This document shows positions 44,461 through 56,110 of a DNA stretch of 64,000 bases, one piece after another. Source of the stretch: Cryptomeria japonica (lineage: Eukaryota; Streptophyta; Pinopsida; Cupressales; Cupressaceae). Every line of letters starts with the position of its first letter. The stretch's first letter is position 1. The position numbers were made by a program, and so were the translations under genes. Under the pieces are notes generated by a model. That model had not been told where the DNA came from. It did not search any database and saw nothing but the letters and a program-made list of their open reading frames with translations. The stretch spans positions 437,378,230 to 437,442,229 of the forward strand of contig NC_081407.1 of NCBI RefSeq assembly GCF_030272615.1, read 5' to 3'.

Positions 44461-45560
44461 ATGGCTATTGTTATGTTTAAGAAGGAGCATCCGAGATTTG
44501 ATGGTAGTAACTATGCTATATGGAAGAACCGGATGGAGATGCACTTGAGATGTCTTGGAGAAGATTACTAGAAGATTACTACGAATGCCTATTTTGTTCC
44601 TCAGAATGGATCGGTTACCCCTAATGAGGTTAAGGAAGCTAAAAATAGCATCAGAGCAAAGGAAGCATTGTTGAGTGCCCTGGATGATTCAGAAATGACA
44701 AATATAATGGGACTTCAAACCGCACATGAGATCTGGGAGAAGCTTGAGACCCTGTATGAAAGAGATAAACAAGTCAAAGTTGCTAAGTTGCAGAGTTTGA
44801 AAGGGAAATATGAGATGCTGAAGATGGGAGAAGATGACAACATAAACACTTTCATGGCTACGGTGAATGATCTTGTCCTAGATATTAGATGTGATAGTGG
44901 AACTCTTGAAGAAGATGAAATTGTTGCTAAGGTGCTGAGATCTTTTCCTCCTTACAAACATAAGGTAGCTGCTATTGATGAGATCTGGAGTGTGACTATT
45001 GTAACAAGAGATCTGTTGGTTGGAAAGATTGTTACATTTGAGCTGAGAAAATTTGGTGAATCACATGGAAAGCCTGAGACAACATTTAGAGCATCTGTAT
45101 CCAAAAAGCAAGAGTATGAACCTAAAGAACGTAGAATATCCAGATATGAAAGAGAAAGGAGAGAGATGGAAGAGCAAGAAAGAGAACTAGATGAGCTTGA
45201 AGCATTGATTGCCCGAAGATTGCCTAAAGGAGTCTATAAGTATGATGGAAAATTGTGCTTGAAATGTTTCTCTTGCAATAAGGTAGGACATTTTTCTTCT
45301 AGATTTCCGAAGAGAATGACTAAGTATGATAGGTATGATAAATTTGATAAACATGATAGAAATGATAGATATGAGAAGCATGAGAAGTATGATAAGCCTT
45401 ACAAGTATAACCGAAAGTATAAGCATCAGAGGAACTACTATTATATTGTTGATGAAGGTGTTATAGATGAAGAATCAGAAGGAGATGAAGTTGTATTTCT
45501 TGCCATTAAGGAAGATGGACCGGTACTTGTTGACTCCACTAGCTGCACTGTTGAGGAGAA
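44461..45560 (+). pseudogene. Copia gag (UBN2-type) with damaged zinc knuckle
   Basis: ATG at 44,461 opens MAIVMFKKEHPRFDGSNYA, then a UBN2/gag core (MTNIMGLQTAHEIWEKLETL and FMATVNDLVLDIR). Codon 37 is TAG in place of Trp. From 44,668 the frame is open for 486 codons, the longest in the window. The zinc knuckle at ~45,258 reads CFSCNKVGHFSSRF: the last Cys of C-x2-C-x4-H-x4-C is Phe. A striking Asp/Lys/Tyr-rich tract (KYDRYDKFDKHDRNDRYEK) follows at ~45,320-45,420, made of a tandemly repeated short codon block. Gag packages element RNA in virus-like particles. Confidence 0.85.
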
Positions 45561-46483
45561 AGCTTTAGTTGCTAAAGCTGAAGAAAAATATGAATGGGGG
45601 ATTAACACCGGTTGTTCACATCATATGACCAGTGATAAAAACAAATTTGTGAGTATGCAAAGGTATGATGGAATAGTGAGATTTGTAGATGACAAAGCCT
45701 ATGTGATCTATGGTAGAGGCTTTATTTCCTTTGATTGTAAGCGTAATACTGATGATGTCTTGTATGTTGAAGATTTGAAGCATAATATTTTGAGTGTTGG
45801 AGAGATGGTTGACAAAGGTTATGACTTGCAATTCAAGAATGGTAAATGTCATATCTTAAATGCCTCTGGTGTAGAGTTTGCATCTAGAACTAAGGATGAA
45901 GGTAATATCTTTCATTTGAATGCTAGTGAGAAAAGTTGCTTGATTGTTGAGATTGATGAAAGTTGGTTGTGGTATAGGAGAATGTGTCATGTTAACTTTG
46001 ATTCTATGATTAAGATCGGTTCTATTCAAACTGTTAGAGATCGGCCTAAGGTTGTTAAGCCTGCTAATCCAGTATGTAAGGAATGCCAATTGGGTAAGCA
46101 AACAAGAATTTCTTTCAAAAGAAAATAGTATACATTTGATGGATTTCTAGATCTTGTTCATACTGACCTGTGTGGACCTACAAATATTAGAAGCGTGTAG
46201 GGAGAGAGATATTTTATGTTGCTAATTGATGATTATTCCAGGATGATGTGGGTTTTTTTTTTAAGGAGAAATATGAAGCATTAGATAAGTTCAAGATATT
46301 CAAAGCAAAGGTTGAGACTGAGTCAGGATTGAAGGTGAAATGTTTGAGATCTGAAAGAGCTGGAGAATTATGTTTTGATCAGTTTAATTCATTCTATGAG
46401 AAGCATGGGATTAGAAGACAATTATCTTCTCTTAGAACCCCTCAGTAGAATGGAGTTGTTGAAAGAAAGAACATGACTATTTT
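45561..46483 (+). pseudogene. Copia protease and integrase N-terminal half
   Basis: Protease: WGINTGCSHHMTSDKNKF (~45,596), where the family has WVxDSGCSxHM; the catalytic Asp is Asn. The pre-integrase zinc region (LWYRRMCHVNFDSM...CKECQLGKQ) and the integrase core follow: HTDLCGP (~46,160), LLIDDYSRMMWVFF, LRSERAGEL (where the family has SDxGGE, second Asp lost) and NGVVERKN (Glu kept). Stops at ~46,127, 46,198 and 46,446 are TAG at Gln positions, and a T-run at ~46,252 causes a frameshift. Coding is cut at 46,483 by a 4 kb insertion. Confidence 0.9.
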
Positions 46484-47264
46484 TGTCACGAACCCTATTT
46501 TTCCATAATTATTTAATTAGGAAAATAATGTTTATTTTTCAAATGAAATTGAAATGAAATGAAAATAGAACTGTTAATGAAATAAGAAAGGATATCGAAT
46601 GTACTGATATGATTTATATACAATTGAATGATCAGTAATAATTTTTATTGTAAATTGGGATTGTCATTGCTAATGAGTGATTGAGTGCAAAGTGAATGCA
46701 GGAACAGGTGAACAATGATGAAGACGAGAACATGGTTCAGGTAGAGTTGTCTTAGCTCTTGTATTTCGTTAGGATAGATGGAATCTCTCACACACCACAT
46801 TAGGATTTATATTTGCATCTTGAAAGATGGATGATTTAAATGACCTTATTTGAGTGTTTGTTCAAATTGAAATGATAAATTTAGTATGAGTAGTAGATTG
46901 ATTTAAATAATTATACATGTGCATTGATTGCATGAGGTGAGTGGCGATTGAATTGAATTTAAGTTGCATGAGTAACGGTGAAATATATGCTTTATTGTTA
47001 AAAGAGATGAAATGTATAAACGATTCAAAAATGAATATTGACCCTAGGTTTTATGTTCTTCTTGTTCAGATATGAATAATGTATGAAAAAGCATACTTAT
47101 GAGTTTACTTTTGTAAATTTGTCAATAGTCTATAAAATATATATGTATATAAGATATTGAATCAATCATATACATATATATCTATATAGTTATAAATATC
47201 CAATCATCGTGAAATATGATTACTTCTTGAATTTTGTTTATATCTACTTAATCATTTGAGATTG

Positions 47265-47375
<111 letters not shown>

Positions 47376-47674
47376 TTCTTAAATAATTCGATCTTGTTAT
47401 GGTAAATGCATATTTAATTATCGAATATGTAGATATATTTGTGGAATTAAACTGTTTTATGAAAATCCAAAATATATATTAATATATATATTTAATTATA
47501 GAAAAAGGTTATTAAAGAATTTGTTAACAAGTTTAATGTTTAATATATATTAATGAAAAGTCATTAATTATATATATATAAATATAAATAAATTAAAAAC
47601 TTAAAAAAATATATAATAAAACAAATAATATTGGTGGTGGCAGGTTAACTTTAAAGAGAATTAAACAAGGATGA

Positions 47675-47702
47675 GGGTGGTCGATAGTAATATCGACCAC
47701 CC
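47675..47702. other. Perfect 12 bp hairpin with GTAA loop
   Basis: GGGTGGTCGATA, loop GTAA, then TATCGACCACCC. All twelve base pairs match. See the related hairpin at 47,715-47,748. Confidence 0.8.
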
Positions 47703-47714
47703 CCCTTAATTAAA

Positions 47715-47748
47715 GGGAGGGGTCGGTATTACCACCGACCATCCCTCC
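47715..47748. other. Second hairpin, GGTCGGT arms
   Basis: GGTCGGT (721-727) pairs with ACCGACC (734-740) around an ATTACC loop, and the outer GGGAGG can pair with CCCTCC with a bulge. Its reverse complement matches the loop region of the first hairpin with a few transitions, so the two appear to be an inverted duplication. Confidence 0.7.
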
Positions 47749-48278
47749 TCCCTTTTTGTACACAACTGCACCACGTTGCAAAGAACCCCTCCTCGCAAAT
47801 ACTAAAACAAACTCCACGTGCAAATAGAATATGGTAGTAGGTGTAGTTTAGGGGTTTATTTCAGTCATAGTCAACTTTGGTTTCACATCGACCACGTTGC
47901 AAGCATAAACCATGACGGCTATTACACGTGAGGTGGCATGAATTAATAAAAGACATGGGTTATCATCCCACGTAAACACCTTGATCGACATGTATAAGTT
48001 AGTTATTTAAACTTTGCATATTTTAGGGAAGTCATTTTTAGTAAAGTGGACATAGTCTTGGAGTTAAAAGCCACACGGATAATCAATAATTATGAATTTA
48101 ACAGCTTAGTGGTGTGGTGTCATGAAATGGATAATGGATAACATTTCATGGAGAACACATAAGTGTTCAAAACCATTTAGGATTGTTATGTTGCAATTAG
48201 ATCATGAGTGGTGTCACTTAGAATCAATCCACCTCTAGGAGAGATAGCCTGAAAGTAGTAAAGGAAGGTAGACAACAA

Positions 48279-48290
48279 CACTATATATAG
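48279..48290 (+). promoter_or_regulatory. TATA box candidate in the 4 kb insertion
   Basis: CTATATATAG preceded by AACAACA, followed ~30 bp later by purine-rich sequence. This would place U3 on the left ~1.8 kb and R/U5 on the right if the insert is an LTR. Inference only. Confidence 0.4.
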
Positions 48291-49604
48291 ACCATTGAGT
48301 TGGAAGAGAGGGTGGGGGGAGATGGAAGAGGAAAAAGAAGGAGATGCAACCAAGGATTAGAGAATGGAATGAAGAAGAGAAAAGTAGTGAGATTTAGATT
48401 TGTTTACGATCAAGTTGTAAAAGATCGACCATGATCATCTCAGATTTAGAGTCAAAGTTCAGAGTAAAGTTTAGAAATAAAAGAGATAGAAAAGAAGGAT
48501 GGAGTTAGTAGAAGAATTGACAGATGGAGAGCGACAAAGAGTTTGTGAACCATCTTGAAAGAGAGTGGGCAAATGTGAAGAGGGAAGCAAGTCCATCACC
48601 TCAAGCCAGTAACAAGAGCATAAGGAGGTAGGATCTACCTTAATTCTTTGATCATTATGCAAGGATAGTGAGTGATTCATGAAGTTATATATAATTATTT
48701 ATTAGAATAAAGTTTGATTGAGACAAGCCATGATTAGAACAAAATTGTGTGAACTCTATTTTGAATAGCCTTATAGAGAAATGTATTATGAGGTACCTAT
48801 GATTAAATAACTATGAAGATGCATGGAAAATGCTATAGAGTGATAGGAATTGTATCATAGGTTGCTTTAGATATTCTCTAAAGGATGATCTAGTTTTAGA
48901 CTTATGCAATATTCTAATGGAAGAGATAGAATCGTGAAAGGAATCATTGTTAATTGTTCAAAAATTACGTTCATGTAAATATAGATACAATAGTGAAATA
49001 CTTTCTTAAGTTTGTTGATAAACTTAGTGAAACTCTCATAGATCACCCAATCCTCTAGAAATAAAGGAAGAGGATAGAGAGAGAAACTTTGAGATTGAAC
49101 CATGAAGAAGATGAAATAATAGGATAACGACTTATAAATAATGAAGTTATTTTGATATCACAAGGAAAGACTTAGACTTTCAAATTTTGCAAGAAAAATA
49201 AAGATGGTTATCGAGTGTCTCATTTGAAAAGCCTTATAGATAGGCATTTTATGAACTTGTATCATATTAGATTGTCAATATGGTAAATTAGTGAAGTCGG
49301 TGTGTTAAGTTTTAAATCATGAAAAGTCACATATTAGTATTAAACTAAATATGATGTTTTGAGAAAAGTGGTAAATAAACCCCGACACTTGGAAAGATAG
49401 AGAGAGAGTTTAGACGAGATAAACTTACAATTCTAAACCATAAGAAATGGAATGCATGTTAATGATTATGCTATTTAAATATTTTAATAATTGAATAAAA
49501 GAATGTGTACTCATTTTATTCAATTTATATGTAAGATACATACATGTGTTACACCTTCTTAATATTTTAATCTTGTCTTTAAATTGCTTGAAAGATAGAA
49601 GGGA

Positions 49605-49791
49605 AAGATTGTCTTCTTTTAGATGTATATTTGATTATCCATAAAAGATTGTTTCCTGTCAGATAGGATTGGTTGTAACAAAAGATTTATTTTATCAATT
49701 TCTATTCAAACGAAAGATTGTCTTCTTAGCATAGTATTTTTATCTTACAAGAAATAGGAAGCTAGAATTAAAAGGCGGAAGATTGTCTTCT
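49605..49791. repeat. Four spaced copies of AAGATTGTCTTCT
   Basis: The 13-mer starts at 49,605, 49,645 (two changes), 49,714 and 49,779, i.e. every 40-70 bp, within the proposed U5 part of the insertion. Possibly a protein-binding or structural element; function unknown. Confidence 0.6.
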
Positions 49792-50523
49792 GTATGAATT
49801 TATGTGAACAAAGCTAGATAGGCTTGTGTTTGTGGAAAGTTACCTTCCAGGATGGGTGCCGAATGTGGATTATAGAGAGAATAGTTGCTTTTCCAACTAT
49901 CTATTTTTGTTGTGCATGGCATTATACTCAGCCGAGTAATCAAATTGAATAAACCATTGAAATAGATGGAATTCTTTTATTTTATCCTCTCTACCATATC
50001 CTTGAATGATAACGAATGCTTGTTTCTTAATAGAAGTAGAAAATTGAAAATGCATGTATCATCTAGGCACGCACCAGATTCCATCTTGCCTTTCGAATTC
50101 TTTTGCTAAGCAATTTGTGCAGGGTCGGGTATTCTTGATTGACCAAGAATTTCGGGGAAGCGTAAGCTTCAAGGTTGGGCGGAAAAAGTGCCTGAATCTT
50201 GTTCTCATCTTCATTGTAAAGATTGCATTGGTGATAGCTTGGGTTGCAGATCAACGGACGCATCTCACCCTTTACTTTTATTATTTTGTTATCAAACTTA
50301 CGGCAACTTGAAATGCGTAAGTATTGTATGATTGAAATACTACTTATATCGATTTATTGAATGAAGAATCATTATCTATTATAGAAAATTTTGTGGAATG
50401 TTCAATTGAAGCTATGAATGGAAAAATGGAATGAAATAGATTTATTAACTGATTTATGAGTTTATTTAAGAATAAAGAGTATTTCGGCTATTATTTGAAG
50501 TTAGCTCGATTTACGTCTTTATA

Positions 50524-51100
50524 GTTTTGGATGTTGCAAGGACTATGTTGATTGAAGGAAATGCTCTAAAGATCTATTGGAGAGAAGCTATTGGCGTTGT
50601 TGTTTACACATTCAACCGAGTTCATATTAAAGGTGATACCGATAAGACTCCTTATGAGTTATAGTTTGGTCATGTTCCTACTGTGAGATATTTCAAAGTA
50701 TTTGTTAGCAAGTGTTATAGCAATAGAGATGAGGACAAAGGAAATTTTGATGCAAGAAATGATGAAGGAATTTTCTTGGGTTATTCTACAAAGAGCAAAG
50801 CCTACCGGTGCTACAATAAGAGACTAAGAAAGATAGTGGAAAGTACAAATGTGAAGGTTGATGAAGATCATAGAAAAGAGATCAAAGCTTGCGGATATGA
50901 TGATGGACAACATGTTGTTCCAGCTCTTATTCAAACTGAAGAATTGAAGCAGACTGATCTAGTAGAGACTGATAATCTGGATGTTGTTGTTGGTGGTGGA
51001 GAGGTGTAAGAACCTGAAAATCAGAACAATCAGAAGACTCTGAGGTATGTAAGATTGAATCATTCAGAAAATTAGATTATTGGTGATAAAAATAATGGTG
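50524..51100 (+). pseudogene. Copia integrase C-terminal half
   Basis: Resumes with LDVARTMLIEGNALKIYWRE and YTFNRVHIKGDTDKTPYEL, then a TAG in place of the expected Trp (YELWFG), KVFVSKCYS, NFDARNDEGIFLGYSTKSKA and NKRLRKIVESTNVKVDE. These are the standard copia integrase C-terminal and GKF-like motifs. A TAA at ~51,007 and TAG at ~51,075 interrupt the linker to RT. Confidence 0.9.
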
Positions 51101-52000
51101 TAATGACTAGAAGAAGGATAGTTGTTGAAGAGGTATGTTTGATCTCTAAAATTGAACCTAAAGATGTTGTTGAGGCTTGTAAAGATGAAAATTGGATGAG
51201 AGATATGGAAGAAGAATTAGATCAGATTGAGAAGAATAACACGTGGGAGCTTGTGCCTAGACCTAAAGATAAGAATGTGATTGGTACTAAATGGGTATTC
51301 AAGAATAAACTGAATGAAGTTTGTGAAGTTGTTAGGAATAAAACAAGACTGGTATGCAAAGGATATTCATGGAAAGAAGGAATTGATTATGAGAAGGCTT
51401 TTTCCCCGGTGACCAGACTTGAAAGTTGTTAGATTGTTGCTTGCATATGTTGCTTATAAATATTTCAAGGTATATTAGATGGATGTCAAATCTGCCTTTT
51501 TGAATGGTAATCTTGAGGAAGAAGTCTACAATGAGCAACCTGATGGATTTTTATTATCAAATGATGGTGGCATGGTATGTAAACTGAAGAAAGCTCTTTA
51601 TGGATTAAAACAAGCCCCTAGAGCCTAGTATGATAGATTGGATAAGTATTTGCCGATATTGGGATTTAATAAAGAGATTGTTGATAGTAACTTGTATTTT
51701 AAGATTGAAAATGATAACATCTTTATTGTTGAAGTCTTTGTTGATGATATCATCTTTGGAGGTGATGATGACTTAAGTATGAAGTTTGTCGGTGATATGC
51801 AGAAAGAATTTGAGATGTCCATGATAGGTGAGATGAATTTTTTCTTAGGTTTGCAGATTTCATAGACTGAGAAAGGTATTTTTATATCTCAAACTAAATA
51901 TGTGAAGGAATTGTGGAAGAAGTTTGGGTTAGATGACTCTAAACCAGTTGGGGCTCCTATCATGAGTGGCTGCAAATTGTCTAAGAATGATGAATCTCAG
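51101..52000 (+). pseudogene. Copia reverse transcriptase, broken
   Basis: MEEELDQIEKNNTWELVPRP, GTKWVFKNKLNE, RLVCKGYSWKEGIDYEKAF, then a small frameshift at ~51,420, [31 protein letters not shown] and VEVFVDDIIFGGDDD (catalytic FVDD intact at ~51,745), GEMNFFLGLQIS. TAG stops at ~51,476, 51,626 and 51,863 sit at expected Gln, Trp and Gln codons. Apart from the frameshift and those stops, this is well preserved. Confidence 0.92.
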
Positions 52001-52689
52001 AAAGCTAATCAAAGTTTATACAGATCCATGGTTGGTGGATTGCTATATCTTACTCAGACTAGGTCGTACATTATGCATGTTGTGTGCATGGCTGCTAGAT
52101 ATCAAGTTGATCTAAAAGAGAGTCATGTCATTGTTGTTAAGAGGATATTCAGATACCTGAAGGGAATTGTGGATTATAGTTTGTGGTATTCGAGGAATGA
52201 TGATTTCATGTTATGTACTTACACTGATACTGATTGGGTTGGTGATGTTGATGACTGGAAGAGTACCTTCGGTGGTGCTTTCTTTTTGGGTAAGAAATTG
52301 GTTTCATGGGCTAGCAAGAAACATGATTCAGTATCCTTATCTACTGCTGAAGCTGAGTACATTGGTGTTGATGGTAGCTGCACTCAAGTGGTTTGGATGA
52401 AGCGAATGTTGAAAGATATCAGAGTTATCTATGATGAGCCTACTGTCATATATTGTGATAATTCCAGTTCTATTAACATTTTAAAGAATCCAGTGCAACA
52501 TTCAAAAACTAAACATGTGTCAATCAAATATCATTTCCTGAGAGAAAAAGTTAGTGAAGAGGAAGTAAAGTTAAACTACGTATCTACAAAGGAATGATTG
52601 CTAATATTTTCACTAAGCCTTTGCATGTAGATACATTTGTCTATTTGAGAGACAAGTTAGGGGTATCGACCCCTCGTGATGAGAACTAG
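52001..52689 (+). pseudogene. Copia RNase H, C-terminal end of Pol
   Basis: YRSMVGGLLYLTQTRSYI, AARYQVDLKESH, RIFRYLKGIVDYSLWYS, then RNase H motifs TDTDWVGDVDDWKSTFGGA, SLSTAEAEYIGVDGSC, VIYCDNSSSINILKNP and KHVSIKYHFLREKV. The frame shifts at ~52,595 but the family ending IANIFTKPLHVDTFVYLRDK continues in another frame to TAG at 52,687-52,689. The whole Pol order (protease, integrase, RT, RNase H) confirms Ty1/copia. Confidence 0.92.
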
Positions 52690-52968
52690 ATGCATTAAGT
52701 TGTATCAATCCAGTGGATTTCAGAGCCCTATCTTTCTATTCAGATTGATGAGTTGATGTTGCTCTTCAACAGGAGTAGTCAGTATGTGTTTCAGGTGATC
52801 AGTTGTGAGTCTATCCTAAGGGGAGATTTTCCTTCTTAGAGGATGTCTTTTGGGGAGAGAAGCAAGTGAAAAATTATTTTATCTACTTGATCTTAGGGGG
52901 AGTTTGTTGGAGATGTTTTCTTTCTTTGCATTGATTGTTTTTCACATTCATATGTTTCCATCAATGCC
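52690..52968. other. Copia 3' untranslated region
   Basis: Between the Pol stop and the polypurine tract. It contains a further purine run (CTTAGGGGGAGTTTG at ~52,895) that resembles a second, upstream polypurine tract. Confidence 0.6.
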
Positions 52969-52980
52969 AAAGGGGGAGAT
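52969..52980 (+). promoter_or_regulatory. Copia polypurine tract AAAGGGGGAGAT
   Basis: Ends at the 3' LTR's first base. Such tracts resist RNase H and prime plus-strand synthesis. Confidence 0.85.
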
Positions 52981-54128
52981 TGTTGGACAGTGTTGTTGCT
53001 AGGATATGTTTTTTGTCATTGATGTCAATATATTCCTGTGAATTGCTCCAATGATTGCAGATTGAGAAGATCTTATGATCTGGTTTGCAGTTCGTTTATC
53101 TGATCAGTGCTTTGTAGAGTTCAATATTTTCTCCGATATATTCCAGTATGATCAAATTTTGATTTGATTTTTTGGGATAATGTTTTGGATGATCTTGTGT
53201 ATCTTCATTTCAGATGGTTCGTGATTTGGTGCTCCGCAAGTTTTCTTTCTTCTTGACAGTTGTTGTTTGTGTGTTCCTGAGTTTCAAATGTTGATCGATG
53301 AATATTTGATAAGTGGTGTTGGAAAAGTTGTTACTGATGATTCTAACGTGTTTGCTAGTGTTTCCTAATTGTATCCTATTTGTTTTGATGATCCGCATTG
53401 ATCGTTGTGAGATTTTTTGATGATTTTGCTAAACCGGTGATGTTCTCCGTGATATGTGGTTTTCCTGGTGGTGTAGCGTGTTGCGGTTGATCTTGGCATG
53501 ATCTCTGGTGGTGTTGAGCATTTGAATATTTGATTTAGGTCCATGTTATGTCATGTATATCATTATATTGGTTTGGTGGTCGATCTTTGTATTATGTGAT
53601 GCAATTTTGTAATTATGAGTTGAGGGTTTAGCCGACCTTGTTATCAAGGTTGATGAATTGTATAAATAGGTGATATTGTCATGTAATTTTGGGGTATCAA
53701 GGTTGAGTCTGCATTATCAAAGAGTGGTGTATGTGCGATCAAGTGATTCATCCTTCGGTGTTGTGATTGAGTTGAGTTTGGTGTTGCAAAGAAGACAATT
53801 GTGCTTAACCAAAACTATTATTAGGCATTTGGAGATGTTATTCTTTCACTAGTTCATTCATTCCGGATTGTAGTCTAAATCTTGTTGTAAGTCAATGAGA
53901 CTCCCCTGAGGGTTGTAGCCTTCTGGGTCATTAACTTTTGAGCAGTGAGCCTGAATGCATGTGCATTCCCCATTGTAATATTTTCACATACTACTATAGA
54001 GTATCATCTTATTATGGGTAGGTTCCCAACATGGTTTTTCCCTTAATCGGGTTTTCCACGTAAAAATCTTGGTGTTGTGTGTTTGTTATCAATTTGCTTA
54101 TCTTTGTTATTGCTATAGTTTATCAGAT
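52981..54128 (+). mobile_element. Copia element 3' LTR, right-truncated (~1,148 bp)
   Basis: Aligns with the 5' LTR from TGTTGGAC on, but similarity stops after TTTATCAGAT. The last ~95 bp, including the poly-C run and CCAACA end, are missing, and the joined sequence is unrelated. This explains why no right target-site duplication is seen. Confidence 0.88.
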
Positions 54129-54340
54129 CGGGTTGCAGTTCCTTGCACCTTCATCAGTTCTACATTTGTGTATACATTAGGCACAACTAATTTCTCCAAA
54201 TTCAGTTGCCATGGGTTGCACGCATGTAGTGGAACATAAATAGGTCATATCCTCTTTCGGATGTCCATATGTCTCCTAGGTTTAGTAAATTCCCACTCAT
54301 GCGATCATTATTGTCAGCAGAACGACCATTAATGCATTCA
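54129..54340 (-). pseudogene. Possible continuation of the interrupted minus-strand coding sequence
   Basis: On the minus strand two frames give protein-like text: MSGNLLNLGDIWTSERGY with DLFMFHYMRATHGN, and then LEKLVVPNVYTNVELMKVQG up to the truncated LTR. On the other side of the copia element the minus-strand reading continues GIQKIEVGNKSPIQH. This fits one coding sequence split by copia, with a frameshift, but homology to a known protein is not recognised. Confidence 0.35.
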
Positions 54341-56110
54341 ATTTTTTGAATTGTCTCTTTGATGTGACAATCTTTATCAGCGAGACAAGGATAGCTTCTC
54401 TTTGATCATACTATATATGTTTGGCGTCGTTATTTTTATAGCCCTTTTGTATTCTTATATATCAAATGTCTCCTCGATGGATTCTTTCACCAGCCTTGTG
54501 ACCGACCAATGAGACTCATCAATCTCTGCTCGATGTAACTCTATCTCATTAATAAGATCAAAGAGACTTTAAGAAAGTCTCCTTGAAGTACCGATGTCTC
54601 CTTGATGAAGTTTCTTTTATTTTTACTATCTTATATTATCGTGTCGAGGAGACTTAGAGTGTTTCTCTTTTATATTATTAGGTGTCTCTTCTCAAGTTGC
54701 CATTTTTATTTTGAAGGGACCTTTGTACTCTCTCTTCGATCAAATTCTCCCTCTAATAATCCTCCTTTTAGCCTATTCTCTGAGCGATCGACAAGACTTA
54801 TAAAAAGTCTTATCGACTTCAAACTTCAAAGGTCTCTTCGATGAGTTTTGATATGTCTACAATCTGTTTCATCGAAGAGAATTAAAAAATCTCTTCTCGA
54901 TTTGATATGTCTCTTCGATGGCTTATTTTCATATATCGAGGTGACATTCTATTTCACAGAAACAATCCTCACTTACGTTCATTGACAGGAAGTCTCTTTG
55001 ATGGGTTGTTCATCTTTATCCTTGGTGACTTTAGTCTTCATGTCGATGAGACATTCCACTTTCCTTTCGATGCCCTATTTCTGTTTTATTGACCTTTTCA
55101 TCACAGAGACTTAAGAAATCTTTGTTCAACGTCTAATGTCTCTATTGTGTAGTTGCTCCTTAATACAAACCCTAAGGCTCTCTTTTATCTTGTCGAGGAG
55201 ACATATTAAACCTCTCTTCGATATGCCAATGTCTCTTCAATGGAATGTCTTCTTCTCCTTATGACCATTTGGGAATATTCCCAAGTTTTCTATCGGCCTT
55301 TTCTTTATGCAATCGAAGAGACTCTAATAAACTCTCCTCGATATATGATTGTCTCTTCGATGAGAGTGTCCCCTTATCCTCTTTGTGTTTCTCCTTTCCG
55401 TACCGATGAGACATCATATTTCTCCCTTCAATGTGTCTATCTCCTTGATCTCGCTTGTCTTTCTTATATGCCTTTTGGTCAATGCTTAATCAAAGAGACA
55501 CATAGAAGGTCTCTTTGACGCTTCAATGTCTTAGTCATGAGATATTCATTTTGGCAAATAGGGGAAAGGACCCAATAGTTGTGCACCCTAACTTCGCGCT
55601 TCTCAAAATCCTACGTGGAAATTTCAAATCACTCTGATTTTTTTACAACAACTTAATTGGCAAGTCCCCTGCTTATATCTAAGGTTTCAGGGCCACATCA
55701 GCATGCTTTTTGCCAAGGTGTCCAAAACAAGCCAAAAAAAAAGTGAGACCAATAGGTGTGCAAAAGGGCCCCAATACTTGTGCAGCTGATGTGGCATCAC
55801 ATGATTGGTTACTTTTCACAACAAATGATATGTTTCATTCAATTATTGGTACTTATCATACAACTATTGGTGCAATGTTATACAAAGGTTGGACATTAAA
55901 TCAGCAAGTATGGGAGTATTAAATCAACAACTTCTATCACAAGAATTGGAACGCGCTCAACTACTGGGTCCTTTCCCCTAGTTTTATCGAAGAGACTTAA
56001 GATATTTCTCTTCGATATTAGCATGTCTCTTCGATGAGTTTACTTTCAACGGAACCCTTGCTTTGTTCTTGACATAGAAGAGACATTAAAAAGTTTGTTT
56101 GATATTGATC
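54341..56110. repeat. Array of ~13 degenerate hairpin-forming repeats
   Basis: A recurring module consists of ATCGAAGAGACT, a short AT spacer, and AGTCTCTTCGAT, followed by ATGTCTCTTCGATG. Clear stem-loops start at 54,556, 54,786, 54,871, 55,192, 55,312, 55,489 and 55,986; weaker ones lie at ~54,640, 54,936, 55,041, 55,093, 55,400 and 56,083. Spacing is irregular, mostly 50-145 bp. Arms differ between units, yet within several units both arms changed together (e.g. TCGACAAGACTT with AAGTCTTATCGA at 54,788-54,817). A 418 bp MITE interrupts the array. No coding potential. I know of no named family with this motif. Confidence 0.8.
55561..55978. mobile_element. MITE with ~24 bp terminal inverted repeats (418 bp)
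   Basis: Left end GGGGAAAGGACCCAATAGTT and the reverse complement of the right end GGGGAAAGGACCCAGTAGTT match at all but one of 20 bases, and the match extends a few bases further. TA dinucleotides flank both ends (55,559-560 and 55,979-980), consistent with a TA target-site duplication as in Tc1/mariner-type elements. Motifs like CCAATA.TTGTGCA recur inside near both ends in both orientations. No transposase: non-autonomous. Confidence 0.85.

Noticed and set aside
54341-56110. CRISPR-like array of regularly spaced repeats
   Set aside because: The repeats are degenerate inverted repeats at irregular spacing in plant DNA, with no cas genes and no uniform spacers.
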